This document shows positions 24,151-32,575 of a stretch of 32,849 bases of DNA, one piece after another. The stretch lies in assembly GCA_016869645.1 (NCBI GenBank), contig VGDO01000047.1, positions 1 through 32,849 of the forward strand, written 5' to 3'. The first letter of the stretch is position 1. Every line of letters starts with the position of its first letter. The notes below the pieces were generated by a model, which had not been told where the DNA came from, did not search any database, and was given only the letters and a program-made list of their open reading frames with translations. Position numbers and translations under genes: made by a program. This stretch comes from Alphaproteobacteria bacterium (GTDB taxonomy: Bacteria > Pseudomonadota > Alphaproteobacteria > SHVW01).

Positions 24151-24207
24151 CATTGAAACACTGCTTCAATGGGGAGCGCTCGCACCTTGGGCGGACACCA
24201 GAGGACA

Positions 24208-24261
24208 GGTATCAGGTATCGGTTTCGACCCGATACCTGATACCCGAGATCCGGAATCTCG
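24208..24261. repeat. Perfect 15-bp hairpin with an adjacent 6-bp hairpin
   Basis: GGTATCAGGTATCGG (24208-24222) pairs with CCGATACCTGATACC (24230-24244) around a seven-base loop; each arm itself holds AGGTATC twice. CGAGAT (24245-24250) and ATCTCG (24256-24261) follow directly. It lies between the binding-protein gene and the convergent YdcH gene, so it may work as a terminator or processing barrier, though no T tract follows. Confidence 0.6.
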
Positions 24262-24340
24262 AGTCGAGGCTTCGCGCGGCGATCGCCGCGACCGCAAGCT
24301 CAGAACCATTCGGCGGCGCCGCTCGGCGCCGCCCGCCGCA

Positions 24341-24514
24341 TCATGCGTGGGCGTGGTTCAGCTTTGAAATTTCGTCTTTGATCCGCAGCTTTTGCCGCTT
24401 CAATTCGGCAACGTGAGCGTCGTCGGGGTGAGGTCGGCTATTTTCCATCTGGAGTTCGGCTTCGAGGGTAGCGTGCCGCGCCTTGAGCGCGGCAATCCGA
24501 TCCTCAGACGTCAT
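24341..24514 (-). CDS. YdcH / DUF465 small coiled-coil protein
   Basis: The 57-residue cytoplasmic protein (MTSEDRIAALKARHATLEAE, then PDDAHVAELKRQKLRIKDEI, SKLNHAHA) has the DUF465 two-helix pattern with the LKRQKLRIKDEI core. The function is unknown. The start at 24514 is set by GGAGGG six bases upstream; an in-frame extension to 24556 is unlikely. A second member of the family lies at 26974-27174. Confidence 0.88.
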   Translation of the reverse strand: MTSEDRIAALKARHATLEAELQMENSRPHPDDAHVAELKRQKLRIKDEISKLNHAHA

Positions 24515-24561
24515 GAACACCCTCCACATACCTAGGTTGATCCAAACGTCCCGCACGGGTG

Positions 24562-24592
24562 ATTATAAAGCCGTGACGGCGGTCAACTTCAA
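24562..24592 (-). promoter_or_regulatory. Possible promoter for the minus-strand ydcH gene
   Basis: On the minus strand a perfect -10 box TATAAT (24567-24562) is preceded by TTGAAG (24592-24587) at a slightly long 19-base spacing. A closer TTGACC (24586-24581) is only 13 bases away. The leader to the ATG at 24514 would be about 40 bases. Confidence 0.35.
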
Positions 24593-24703
24593 CAGGATTC
24601 GCACAGGAAATTTCATTGCGGCCGACTCGAGCATCTGTCCGCTCACGCCGTTATCCATTTGATCTGGAAAGTAAATCTCAGGCCATCCACAAGACCCACT
24701 CCG

Positions 24704-24718
24704 TTAACTCGTTCTAAA
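24704..24718 (+). promoter_or_regulatory. CtrA-like box upstream of the diguanylate cyclase
   Basis: TTAA, seven bases, then TAAA (24704-24718) matches the CtrA consensus TTAA-N7-TTAA with one mismatch. It sits 53 bases before the start codon. CtrA control of c-di-GMP genes is common in alphaproteobacteria, but a single near-match is weak evidence. Confidence 0.3.
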
Positions 24719-24770
24719 CCTTCGTGGCCCCAGGATAGAGGTCCGACGAGGCCAACCCGCAGGTGCCGGC

Positions 24771-25658
24771 ATGGCACAGTTCGCACGCCAATCGGTCCAC
24801 CAGTCCGGCGCAGCGCCGGCAGTCATCCCGCTGACCGCCGCGCTCGGCGCCTTTCCCGACGGCGTCGCCGTATGCGGGCGCGACGGCATCATCGTAGCCG
24901 CCAATCCGGCGCTTCACCGCCTGTCCGGTTATCCGCAGGGAACGCTCGTCGGCCTCGAACTCGGCCAGCTCCTGCCGCGTATCGGCGTCGCGGAGGCGCT
25001 CAACGCCGCAATGGTGAGCGAGCGGCGCGACAGCGTGGCGCGGCGCACCGACGGCGCGCTACTGCCCGTCGAAGTCACGCTCGGCAGCTTCCGCGACGGT
25101 GCCGGCGGCTATCTGCTGGCGACCGTGCGTGACATCGCGCGACGCCTGCATTCCGAGCAGCAGCTGCGCGACAGCGCGACACGAGACGGGCTCACGGGCC
25201 TGCTCAACCGGACAACGCTGATGCAGGTCGGCGAGGTCGAGATCCTGCGCGCGCGCCGCTACAGCCGCTCGGTTTCCCTCATCATGATCGACGTCGACCA
25301 CTTCAAGAGAATCAACGATGCGCATGGCCACCCCGCGGGCGATCAGGTGCTCCAGGCGGTCGCCGAGACCTGTCGCCGGTCGCTGCGCAGCTGCGACGTG
25401 GTTGCGCGCTATGGCGGCGAGGAATTCGTCATTCTCCTGCCGGAGACGGGCACCGACGGGGCGGTCAATGTCGCCGAGCGCATTCGTCGCAATGCCACCA
25501 GGATCGCCCTGGACAGCGCCGATGTCGCAATCACGATCAGCGCGGGCGTGGCCGTGCTCGGTACGGGCATCCTCGACCTGGGTGCGCTGATCTCGGCCGC
25601 CGACCGCGCGCTTTACCGCGCCAAGCGCACAGGGCGTGACCGCGTCGAGATCGCCTGA
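24771..25658 (+). CDS. PAS-GGDEF diguanylate cyclase
   Basis: The 295-residue protein makes cyclic di-GMP from two GTP. An N-terminal PAS domain (about 22-125: AFPDGVAVCGRDGIIVAANPAL ... RRTDGALLPVEVTLGSFRD) is joined by a short helix (RRLHSEQQLRDSATRDGLTGLLNR) to a GGDEF domain. The active site is GGEEF (215-219) with Asp174 in MIDVDHFKRIND for metal; the inhibitory RxxD I-site is RSCD (206-209), five residues upstream. Both catalysis and product inhibition should therefore work. There are no membrane helices, so it is cytoplasmic. The PAS ligand is unknown. Confidence 0.93.
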   Translation: MAQFARQSVHQSGAAPAVIPLTAALGAFPDGVAVCGRDGIIVAANPALHRLSGYPQGTLVGLELGQLLPRIGVAEALNAAMVSERRDSVARRTDGALLPVEVTLGSFRDGAGGYLLATVRDIARRLHSEQQLRDSATRDGLTGLLNRTTLMQVGEVEILRARRYSRSVSLIMIDVDHFKRINDAHGHPAGDQVLQAVAETCRRSLRSCDVVARYGGEEFVILLPETGTDGAVNVAERIRRNATRIALDSADVAITISAGVAVLGTGILDLGALISAADRALYRAKRTGRDRVEIA

Positions 25659-25720
25659 CAGGGCGACGTCAGCGACAGCTCCCATGGACGTGGCCGCCGG
25701 CGCGGGCTAAGACAGGCGCC

Positions 25721-26329
25721 ATGGCGGGGCGGAAATCGAAGACTTCGGGCGGAAAAGACCGGCTGATCGTCGGCATCACCGGCGCATCCGGCGTGATCTA
25801 TGGCGTGCGCCTGCTCGAACTGCTTCGCGCGCTCGAGGTCGAGTCCCACCTTGTCATGTCGCGCTCGGCCGAGATCGCGCTCGCCCACGAGACCGATCGC
25901 AAGCTGGCCGCCGTCCGGCGCCTCGCCGACGTCGTCCATCCCGTCGCCGACATCGCCGCCGCGATATCCAGCGGCTCGTTCCGCACGCTCGGCATGGTGA
26001 TCGCGCCGTGCTCGATGCGCACGCTCGCCGAGATCGCGACCGGCGTGACCACCAGCCTGATGTCGCGCGCGGCCGACGTCGTCCTCAAGGAGCGTCGGCG
26101 GCTCGTTCTCATGGTGCGCGAGACGCCGCTGCATGCCGTGCATCTGCGCAACATGCTGACCGTGACGGAGCTCGGCGCCATCGTCATGCCGCCGGTGCCG
26201 GCGCTCTATGGCAAGCCTGCGAGCATCGAGGCGATGATCGATCACAGTCTCGGCCGCGCGCTCGACCTCTTCGGGCTCGATGCCGGAACGGTCGCCCGCT
26301 GGGGCGAGACGTCGAAACGGCGGCGCTAG
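25721..26329 (+). CDS. ubiX: Flavin prenyltransferase UbiX
   Basis: The 202-residue enzyme makes the prenylated FMN cofactor used by UbiD decarboxylases, for instance in ubiquinone synthesis. It contains IVGITGASGVIYGVRLLELL (about 16-35) for FMN, the APCSMRTLAEIATG block (about 95-108), and the conserved RRLVLMVRETPL (about 125-136) with METP-like loop VMPPVPALYG. The length is normal. A basic N-terminal stretch (MAGRKSKTSGGKD) precedes the core. Its stop overlaps the end of the convergent TIGR02444 gene by four bases. Confidence 0.93.
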   Translation: MAGRKSKTSGGKDRLIVGITGASGVIYGVRLLELLRALEVESHLVMSRSAEIALAHETDRKLAAVRRLADVVHPVADIAAAISSGSFRTLGMVIAPCSMRTLAEIATGVTTSLMSRAADVVLKERRRLVLMVRETPLHAVHLRNMLTVTELGAIVMPPVPALYGKPASIEAMIDHSLGRALDLFGLDAGTVARWGETSKRRR

Positions 26330-26838
26330 GCGACGCTTGCCGCGGCAATCGCGGCCAAAGCGTCACGATCGTCCTTCGAGACCTCGCCCGATACGAACAA
26401 TGACAGGCACGCCGCCAGATTGGCGGCGACATCGCCGCGCCGCACGGTTGCGGAGCGAGCGCGCGCTGGCGGCGCGGCAGCAGCCCAGGCTTCGAGCTGA
26501 ATGCGTTCGGCCTCGATCTCGACGGCCAGGACGTGGCGGCTGAGGCCTGCCGCGTCCTCTGCTGTAATCGCACCCAGCGAGAGCTTAAGACGCCGGCGAA
26601 CGCTGCGCAGCGCCAGCACGATCTCGGCCGACCACGGTGCGGCGGCGGCACGCAATCCGGCGAGATCGGATGTCTCCAGCAGGCCGCGGCCGGATGCCGC
26701 CACCCAGGCCGCGTAGATCAGCAGATCGACATCGGCGCCGTGCCGCGCCTGGAGCGACAGGCACGCCTCTGAAACACCCGGCTTGTCATAGAGCGCACGG
26801 ACAAACGGCCAGAGTGGCACAGACTCGGCATCGGACAT
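26326..26838 (-). CDS. TIGR02444 (DUF2390) family protein
   Basis: The 170-residue protein starts MSDAESVPLWPFVRALYDKPGV and contains CLSLQARHGADVDLLIYAAWVA (about 27-48), the recognisable start of TIGR02444, then a helical, Ala/Arg-rich remainder including WSAEIVLALRSVRRRLK. No function is known. The start at 26838 is preferred because it begins the family pattern; an in-frame start at 26877 adds 13 residues. It is convergent with ubiX. Confidence 0.8.
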   Translation of the reverse strand: MSDAESVPLWPFVRALYDKPGVSEACLSLQARHGADVDLLIYAAWVAASGRGLLETSDLAGLRAAAAPWSAEIVLALRSVRRRLKLSLGAITAEDAAGLSRHVLAVEIEAERIQLEAWAAAAPPARARSATVRRGDVAANLAACLSLFVSGEVSKDDRDALAAIAAASVA

Positions 26839-26973
26839 CAGGCGGCTCGTCACAGAGGGGCATCGCTTACCCCGCAAGTCTATGCGCGATGGATCAAGGG
26901 GTTAAGCCCTCAACAAGCCCGCCTCGCCCGCCAGCGCTGACCGCCCGCATGGAGTTTGCTATGCTGGCCGAAC

Positions 26974-27174
26974 ATGGCCGATTTGGATCAGCTGCGCGAG
27001 CAGCTAGAGAAGCTGCGTGTCGAGCATCGCGACATGGATGACGTGATCGCGCGCTTGGCCGAGCGCGCGCCCTATGACCTGATCCAGTTGCAGCGGCTCA
27101 AGAAGCGCAAGCTCATGCTCAAGGATCAGATCGCCAAGCTCGAGAGCTTGCTGCTGCCCGATATCATCGCCTGA
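26974..27174 (+). CDS. YdcH / DUF465 small coiled-coil protein, second copy
   Basis: The 66-residue protein MADLDQLREQLEKLRVEHRD ... DLIQLQRLKKRKLMLKDQI shows the DUF465 pattern, predicted as two antiparallel helices. Its core RLKKRKLMLKDQI parallels RQKLRIKDEI of the copy at 24341-24514. The ribosome site before ATG 26974 is weak. A DUF465 gene just upstream of purE-purK is a recurrent alphaproteobacterial arrangement, as I recall it. Function unknown. Confidence 0.85.
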   Translation: MADLDQLREQLEKLRVEHRDMDDVIARLAERAPYDLIQLQRLKKRKLMLKDQIAKLESLLLPDIIA

Positions 27175-27264
27175 AACCCTTCAATTGAGCCGCCAGCCGC
27201 GGCGCTTGCCGCGCCCCGTCGCCCACATATAATGCGCGCTTTCCGCCGCCAAGGGGGGCCCGGT

Positions 27265-27382
27265 CTTCCTCCTCCCCTGCGCGCAGCGCGGGGGAGGATC
27301 GAGGAGGGGGCCCCGAAGCGGTCGGCGCATCCCTCAAGGGCCCCCACCCCTGCCCTCCCCGCGCTCGGCGCGAGGGAGAGGG
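27265..27382. repeat. GC-rich nested palindrome block upstream of purE
   Basis: Three self-complementary parts lie here: TCCTCCCC...GGGGAGGA around GCGCGCAGCGCG (27266-27298), GGGGGCCC (27306-27313) with GGGCCCCC (27338-27345), and CCCTCCCCGCGC with GCGCGAGGGAGAGGG (27353-27382). Such C- and G-rich palindromic blocks are often dispersed intergenic repeats. The 233-base gap contains no gene. Confidence 0.5.
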
Positions 27383-27407
27383 ATTGACCGACGATGAGGG
27401 GGATGGA

Positions 27408-27902
27408 ATGGCACGGGCGAAGCCGGTCGTCGGCATCATCATGGGCAGCCAGTCCGACTGGGACACGATGCGGCACACCGCCGAGGTGCTCAAAGGGCTC
27501 GGTGTTGCGTACGAGGCGCGTATCGTCTCGGCCCACCGCACGCCGCGCCGCATGGTCGGCTACGCCGAAAGCGCCAAGAGCCGCGGCATCAAGGTCATCG
27601 TTGCCGGTGCCGGCGGTGCGGCACATCTGCCGGGCATGGTGGCATCGCTGACCGCGCTGCCGGTGCTCGGCGTTCCGGTCGAGAGTCACGCGCTCAAGGG
27701 CATGGACAGCCTGCTGTCGATCGCGCAGATGCCGGGCGGCGTTCCGGTCGGCACGCTCGCCATCGGCAAGCCGGGTGCCACCAATGCCGGGCTGCTCGCC
27801 GCGTCGATCGTGGCGCTCGGCGATGCGCGCGTCGCGCGCGCGCTGGAAAAGTGGCGCGCCAGGCAGACCGCGAGCGTGGCCGAAGCACCGCGCGATGGCT
27901 GA
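27408..27902 (+). CDS. purE: N5-carboxyaminoimidazole ribonucleotide mutase PurE
   Basis: The 164-residue enzyme moves CO2 from N5-CAIR to C4 in purine synthesis. It has [14 protein letters not shown] (about 9-22), SAHRTPRRM (about 42-50) with the active-site His, and [13 protein letters not shown] (about 68-80). The usual GSDSDW reads GSQSDW here, a tolerated variant. The ATG at 27408 fits the family start; an in-frame ATG-like start at 27384 lies within a repeat block. The purK start overlaps its end by eight bases. Confidence 0.94.
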   Translation: MARAKPVVGIIMGSQSDWDTMRHTAEVLKGLGVAYEARIVSAHRTPRRMVGYAESAKSRGIKVIVAGAGGAAHLPGMVASLTALPVLGVPVESHALKGMDSLLSIAQMPGGVPVGTLAIGKPGATNAGLLAASIVALGDARVARALEKWRARQTASVAEAPRDG

Positions 27903-28992
27903 CAACAAGCCGCTGCCGCCGGGCTCGACCATCGGCATGCTCGGCGGCGGCCAGCTCGGCCGCATGACGGCGCTGGCGGCCGCCAATCTCGGCTATCGCG
28001 TGCACGTCTTCTGCCCCGATCGCGACAATCCGACGGCGCAGGTCTCATCGGCGGCGACGGTCGCCGCCTATGAGGACGAGACGGCGCTGGCGCGCTTCGC
28101 CGGCATGGTCGACGTCGTCACCTACGAGTTCGAGAACGTGCCCGACGTCACGGCGCGCCTGCTCGCCGCCCGTGTGCCGGTGCGGCCCGGCCCCGAGGCG
28201 CTGCGCGTGGCGCAGGACCGCATCGTCGAGAAGGATTTCGTCAACAAGTGCGGCGTCAGGACGGCGGCGTGGCGGCAGGTCGACGGCGTCGCGGAGCTCG
28301 ACACCGCGGTTGCAGCATTGGGGCGGCCAGCCGTGTTGAAATCCACGCGGCTCGGCTATGACGGCAAGGGCCAGGTCAAGATCGACGCATCGACCGATCT
28401 CGCCGAGGCCTGGAAGCGCATGGGCAGCCGGCACGGCATCCTCGAAGGCTTCGTCGACTTCGCGTGCGAGATCTCCGTCATCGTCGCGCGCGGCGCCGAC
28501 GGCGCGATGGCACCCTACCCCGCCGTCGAGAACCGCCACGTCAATCACATCCTCGACACGACGATCGCGCCCGCCGCGCTCAGCAAGGCGCAGGCCTCCG
28601 AGGCCGAGGGCATCGCGCGCGCGCTGGCCCGTGCGCTCGATCTCGTCGGCCTGCTCGCCATCGAGATGTTCCTGACCCGGGGCGGCGAGATCCTGGTCAA
28701 CGAGCTGGCGCCGCGGCCGCACAATTCGGGGCACTGGACGATGGATGCCTGCCGTACCAGCCAGTTCGAGCAGTTCGTGCGTGCGGTCGCGGGTCTGCCG
28801 CTCGGCGCCATCGACCGGCACGCCGATGCGGTCATGAAGAACCTGATCGGCGCCGAAGTCGAGACCTGGCCGGCGATCGTTGCGGAACCGGGCGCCAAGC
28901 TCCACCTTTACGGCAAGGCCGAGGCGCGGCCGGGCCGCAAGATGGGCCACGTCAACCGGCTCTATCCGCTGGGCGAGGCGCCGCGCGGCTGA
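27895..28992 (+). CDS. purK: N5-carboxyaminoimidazole ribonucleotide synthase PurK
   Basis: The 365-residue ATP-grasp enzyme makes N5-CAIR from AIR, bicarbonate and ATP. It has [20 protein letters not shown] (about 13-32), YEFENVP (about 77-83), the ATP-grasp segment [16 protein letters not shown], and the metal-binding [19 protein letters not shown] (about 267-285). The start at 27895 overlaps purE and reads [10 protein letters not shown]. All expected motifs are intact. Confidence 0.94.
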   Translation: MADNKPLPPGSTIGMLGGGQLGRMTALAAANLGYRVHVFCPDRDNPTAQVSSAATVAAYEDETALARFAGMVDVVTYEFENVPDVTARLLAARVPVRPGPEALRVAQDRIVEKDFVNKCGVRTAAWRQVDGVAELDTAVAALGRPAVLKSTRLGYDGKGQVKIDASTDLAEAWKRMGSRHGILEGFVDFACEISVIVARGADGAMAPYPAVENRHVNHILDTTIAPAALSKAQASEAEGIARALARALDLVGLLAIEMFLTRGGEILVNELAPRPHNSGHWTMDACRTSQFEQFVRAVAGLPLGAIDRHADAVMKNLIGAEVETWPAIVAEPGAKLHLYGKAEARPGRKMGHVNRLYPLGEAPRG

Positions 28993-29003
28993 CCGGAGCA
29001 ACC

Positions 29004-30221
29004 ATGCCACTCACGCGCAACGATCTCGCCAGGCTCGATGCCGCCGACCCGCTCGCCGGTCACCGCGACGCCTTCGATCTGCCCGAGGGCGTCATCTATC
29101 TCGACGGCAATTCGCTGGGCGCCATGCCCCGCAGCGTGCCGGGCCGGATGTCGCGCACGCTCGGCACGGAATGGCGCACCGGGTTGATCCGAAGCTGGCG
29201 TGGGCCCGAGGGATGGATGACGCTGCCGCACCGGGTCGGCGACGCGATCGCCGGGCTGATCGGCGCCCAGGCCGGCGAGGTCGTGGTCGCCGACTCCACG
29301 TCCGTCAACTTGTTCAAGCTGCTGGCCGCGGCACTCGCGATGCGGCCCGATCGGCGCACCATCCTGACCGAAGCCGACAATTTCCCGACCGATATCTACA
29401 TGGCGCAAGGCCTGGCGCGCCTGCTCGGCGATCGCGCGCACCTCAAGGTCGCCAAACGCGCCGACCTCGCCGCTTCACTCGACGACGACACGGCCGTCCT
29501 CACTCTGACCCATGTCGACTACCGCACGGCCGAGATCCACGACATGGCGGGCTTGACGCGCCGCGCGCACGACAAGGGCGCGCTCGTGTTGTGGGACCTC
29601 GCCCATTCGGCCGGCGCCGTGCCGGTCGATCTCAATGGCGCGCACGCCGATCTCGCGGTCGGCTGCGGTTACAAATATCTCAACGGCGGGCCGGGCGCGC
29701 CCGCCTATCTGTTCGTCGCCCGCCGTCACCAGGACGAGCTGACGCAGCCGCTTTCGGGCTGGCTCGGCCACGAAGCGCCCTTCGCGTTCGAGCCCGGCTA
29801 TCGGCCGGCCTCCGGCATTGCGCGCGCGCTGTGCGGAACGCCACCCGTCCTGTCGCTGTCGGCGCTCGAGGAAGGGGTTGCGACGGTCGCCGCCGCCGGC
29901 ATGCCGGCGCTACGCGCCAAGTCGATGGCGCTGACCCAGCGCTTCATCGAGCTGGTCGAGCAGGAATGCCCGGGCCTCACGCTGTTCAGCCCGCGCGATG
30001 CGGAGCGGCGCGGCAGCCAGGTCTCATTCCGGCACCCGCGCGCCGAGGCGGTCATGGAGGGGCTGATCGCCGAGGGCGTGATCGGCGATCTGCGCATGCC
30101 CGACGTGCTGCGCTTCGGCTTCGCGCCGCTTTACCTGCGCTTCGTCGATCTGTGGGACGCGGTCGCGGTGCTCAAGCGCGTGGCGACGGCAATCGACGCG
30201 CGCGGCGCCGCGGCGTCCTAG
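29004..30221 (+). CDS. kynU: Kynureninase
   Basis: The 405-residue PLP enzyme cleaves kynurenine to anthranilate and alanine. It has IYLDGNSLGAMPRSV (31-45), DSTSVNLFKLL (97-107), Asp198 in LVLWDLAHSAGA, and the PLP lysine Lys224 in GCGYKYLNGGPGAPAYL, all typical of kynureninase. It starts 11 bases after purK with GGAGCAACC before the ATG, so it is probably co-transcribed with purEK. No other tryptophan-catabolism gene (tryptophan dioxygenase, formamidase) is in the window. Confidence 0.93.
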   Translation: MPLTRNDLARLDAADPLAGHRDAFDLPEGVIYLDGNSLGAMPRSVPGRMSRTLGTEWRTGLIRSWRGPEGWMTLPHRVGDAIAGLIGAQAGEVVVADSTSVNLFKLLAAALAMRPDRRTILTEADNFPTDIYMAQGLARLLGDRAHLKVAKRADLAASLDDDTAVLTLTHVDYRTAEIHDMAGLTRRAHDKGALVLWDLAHSAGAVPVDLNGAHADLAVGCGYKYLNGGPGAPAYLFVARRHQDELTQPLSGWLGHEAPFAFEPGYRPASGIARALCGTPPVLSLSALEEGVATVAAAGMPALRAKSMALTQRFIELVEQECPGLTLFSPRDAERRGSQVSFRHPRAEAVMEGLIAEGVIGDLRMPDVLRFGFAPLYLRFVDLWDAVAVLKRVATAIDARGAAAS

Positions 30222-30348
30222 TGGTTCGGTTCCGACCGACCGGCGGAACAACCGGAGCGGATTGGCAGGCGGTCGGGAATGGCGCTCTCGTCGGACACCG
30301 GCGCTGGATGAAATTCACGGCACCGTCGGCGGATGAGTGCTCCGCGAT

Positions 30349-30729
30349 TCAGAGGCGCGGCTTGTTGTCCATCGCCGCGCGAACTGAAGCAATAAGGGTC
30401 GCGGGTGCGAACGGCTTCTGAATGACCAGCTTCCTGGCCCATTTATCGGATATCGCCCGGCGACCATAGCCGGTCGAGAATACGAACGGAATCCCGGCGG
30501 CATCGAGCATCTCTGCGACGGAATCGCCGGATTGGCCACCCAAATTCAGATCGACGACGGCGGCATCGGGCCGATGCTCGTCAATGATCGCCTGCACCTC
30601 GTCCAGGCGACTGGCAATCCATGGGGCGCGGAACCCGTTATCCTCGAGGACATCCTGGATGTTGAGCGCAATCGTCGCCTCATCTTCGACGATGAGCACG
30701 CGCCATGCGGCACCGGGAGGCCTGGTCAA
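30349..30729 (-). CDS. Single-domain response regulator (receiver)
   Basis: The 126-residue protein is a bare receiver domain. Asp16 with Glu15 (VEDE) forms the acidic pocket, Asp60 in VVDLNLGG is the phosphorylation site, Thr86 (FSTGYG) and Lys105 (IQKPF) complete the switch. FSTGYG and VVDLNLGGQSGD are familiar from receivers partnered with HWE kinases. There is no output domain, so it would act by protein contact or as a phosphate sink. Its start overlaps the kinase stop by four bases, so the two are coupled. Confidence 0.92.
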   Translation of the reverse strand: MTRPPGAAWRVLIVEDEATIALNIQDVLEDNGFRAPWIASRLDEVQAIIDEHRPDAAVVDLNLGGQSGDSVAEMLDAAGIPFVFSTGYGRRAISDKWARKLVIQKPFAPATLIASVRAAMDNKPRL

Positions 30730-32519
30730 GACCGTACCCCGTCGTCACCGCTCTCGCGCAACGGCAGCTCAAAACTGGCAATCAGCCCGGTCGGCGAGAA
30801 GTCGATTGTGGCCGATCCGCCGAGTTGCTGCTTGGCTATCGCCTTGATCAGCCGCAGACCAAAGCCGTCGCGGCTCGGCTCATCCGCAGCAGGCCCACCG
30901 CTCTCTTGCCACACGAGATGAATCGAATGATCGCTCTTGCGCACCCAAGTTATGGCGACTTGGCCGGCTGCCGCCGACAAGCTGCCATATTTGGCGGCGT
31001 TGGTGGCGAGCTCATGCACCAGCATCGCCAGCGGCATCAATGCATCCGCGGGGACGCGAACCGGGTCCCCCGAAAGCCGCATCGCTTGATCACCATACGG
31101 ACTGAGCACGGCCCGCATCAATGCGGAGATCGACCTAGCACCTTGCCTGTCGTCCGCCAGCAGGTCGTGCACGCGGGACAGCGCCAACAGGCGCCCGACA
31201 AAATCATCCATGGCGCCGGATGGGACACGACGCAGCGATTGCATCGCGAGCGCCTGAACGGTCGCCAGCGTGTTCTTGACCCGGTGATTGAGCTCGTTGA
31301 GGAGAAGCGATATCCGCGTTTCCGACTCCTTGCGCTCGCCAATGTCGACCAGCACGTTGACCGCGCCAATCATGTTTCCGTCGTCATCATGCAAAGGCGT
31401 CGGATAGGGCAGAAACGGCACACGCGTGCCGTTGGGCCGCTCGACAACGGCCTCGGCGCCGCGCACCGGGCGCCGCTCACGCAGCGCAACCGCCATCGGG
31501 CACTCGCTGTGTGGCAGAAACTCGCCGTTGGGCGTGTAGAGTTTCCAGGAAACGCACCAGGTATCCTTGCCGACCTCCGGCGTCCGCCCCGCCAGGTCGA
31601 CCGCCGCGCGGTTGAAAAATGTGATCCGGCCCGACGGATCGGTTGTATAGACCGCGGTTGGCAGTGCCTCGAGCAGATCACGGAACCAGCGCTCGCGCGC
31701 GCGCAACACTTTGGTCGTTCGGTGCTGCTCGGTCACATCGATGGTGAAACAACGCGTGTGCAGCAGTTTCCCATCGGCAAAGCGACCGGTCGAGCTGATC
31801 TGCACGTGCCTGATCGAGCCGTCCTTGGTCCGGATGCGCGCATGATATTTCTCGATCCGTTCGCCGCGGGCGAGACGGTCTAGAATGTCGCAGATCGCCG
31901 TCCGGTCGACATGGAATTCGGCAATCGGCCGGCCGACATATTCGTCGCGCGCGTAACCCATCATATCCAGCTCGGTCTGATTGGCGCGAATGATGACGCC
32001 ATTGCCGTCGACCCAGTGGAGCGCGACCGCCCCGTTCTCGAAGAAATCCTCGAGATCCCTGCGCTGCTGATCGACACGCGCCGCCAGCATCTTGCGCTCA
32101 GTGATGTCAACGATCGAGTTGATTGCGCCGGTAACCCTGCCTTCCGCGTCGCGGATCGGCTGAATGTTGACGAGACCGATTCGACGCGAGCCGTCGCGCC
32201 GCTCGATGACCACTTCAGCGTTGCGGATTGCAATCCCCGTGCACACCGCCGTCGCCATCGGGCAGTGCTCGTGCGGCAACGCACTGCCGTCCGGCCAGTG
32301 CAGACGGTATGAGCCGCAATAGAGCGGCTGCGACGCGCCAGGCACCGGCCGCTCACCCCACAGCTCGGCGGCACGTTCGTTGTAACCGATGATCTGTCCG
32401 TCGGCATTGCAGATATAGGCGGCGGTGGGCAGCAGGTCGAGCGCCTCTGACCCGAGCAACAGACCATGCGGCACAGTCTCGTGCGAGGGAGCGAAAACGG
32501 TGGCTGGAATAGGGCTCAT
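30726..32519 (-). CDS. PAS-PAS-PAS HWE-family sensor histidine kinase
   Basis: The 597-residue cytoplasmic kinase has PAS 1 (about 22-142), PAS 2 (about 157-264), PAS 3 (about 280-396) and an HWE kinase core. The phospho-acceptor is His412 in NELNHRVKNTLATVQAL. HELATNAAKYGS (502-513) is the N-box with the family His, WQE (537-539) the W-x-E motif, and GFGLRLI (552-558) the G-box. PAS 1 and PAS 3 each contain a cysteine pair, Cys68/Cys86 and Cys322/Cys340, with the second Cys in LPHxxCPMA. No membrane helix is visible. ATG 32519 is chosen for GGGAGG nine bases upstream; an in-frame start at 32567 lacks this. Confidence 0.92.
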   Translation of the reverse strand: MSPIPATVFAPSHETVPHGLLLGSEALDLLPTAAYICNADGQIIGYNERAAELWGERPVPGASQPLYCGSYRLHWPDGSALPHEHCPMATAVCTGIAIRNAEVVIERRDGSRRIGLVNIQPIRDAEGRVTGAINSIVDITERKMLAARVDQQRRDLEDFFENGAVALHWVDGNGVIIRANQTELDMMGYARDEYVGRPIAEFHVDRTAICDILDRLARGERIEKYHARIRTKDGSIRHVQISSTGRFADGKLLHTRCFTIDVTEQHRTTKVLRARERWFRDLLEALPTAVYTTDPSGRITFFNRAAVDLAGRTPEVGKDTWCVSWKLYTPNGEFLPHSECPMAVALRERRPVRGAEAVVERPNGTRVPFLPYPTPLHDDDGNMIGAVNVLVDIGERKESETRISLLLNELNHRVKNTLATVQALAMQSLRRVPSGAMDDFVGRLLALSRVHDLLADDRQGARSISALMRAVLSPYGDQAMRLSGDPVRVPADALMPLAMLVHELATNAAKYGSLSAAAGQVAITWVRKSDHSIHLVWQESGGPAADEPSRDGFGLRLIKAIAKQQLGGSATIDFSPTGLIASFELPLRESGDDGVRS

Positions 32520-32575
32520 CCGGAGCATCCTCCCAAGAACCGCTGTTGGTCTCGCAATGGCTGTCACCCGGTGTG

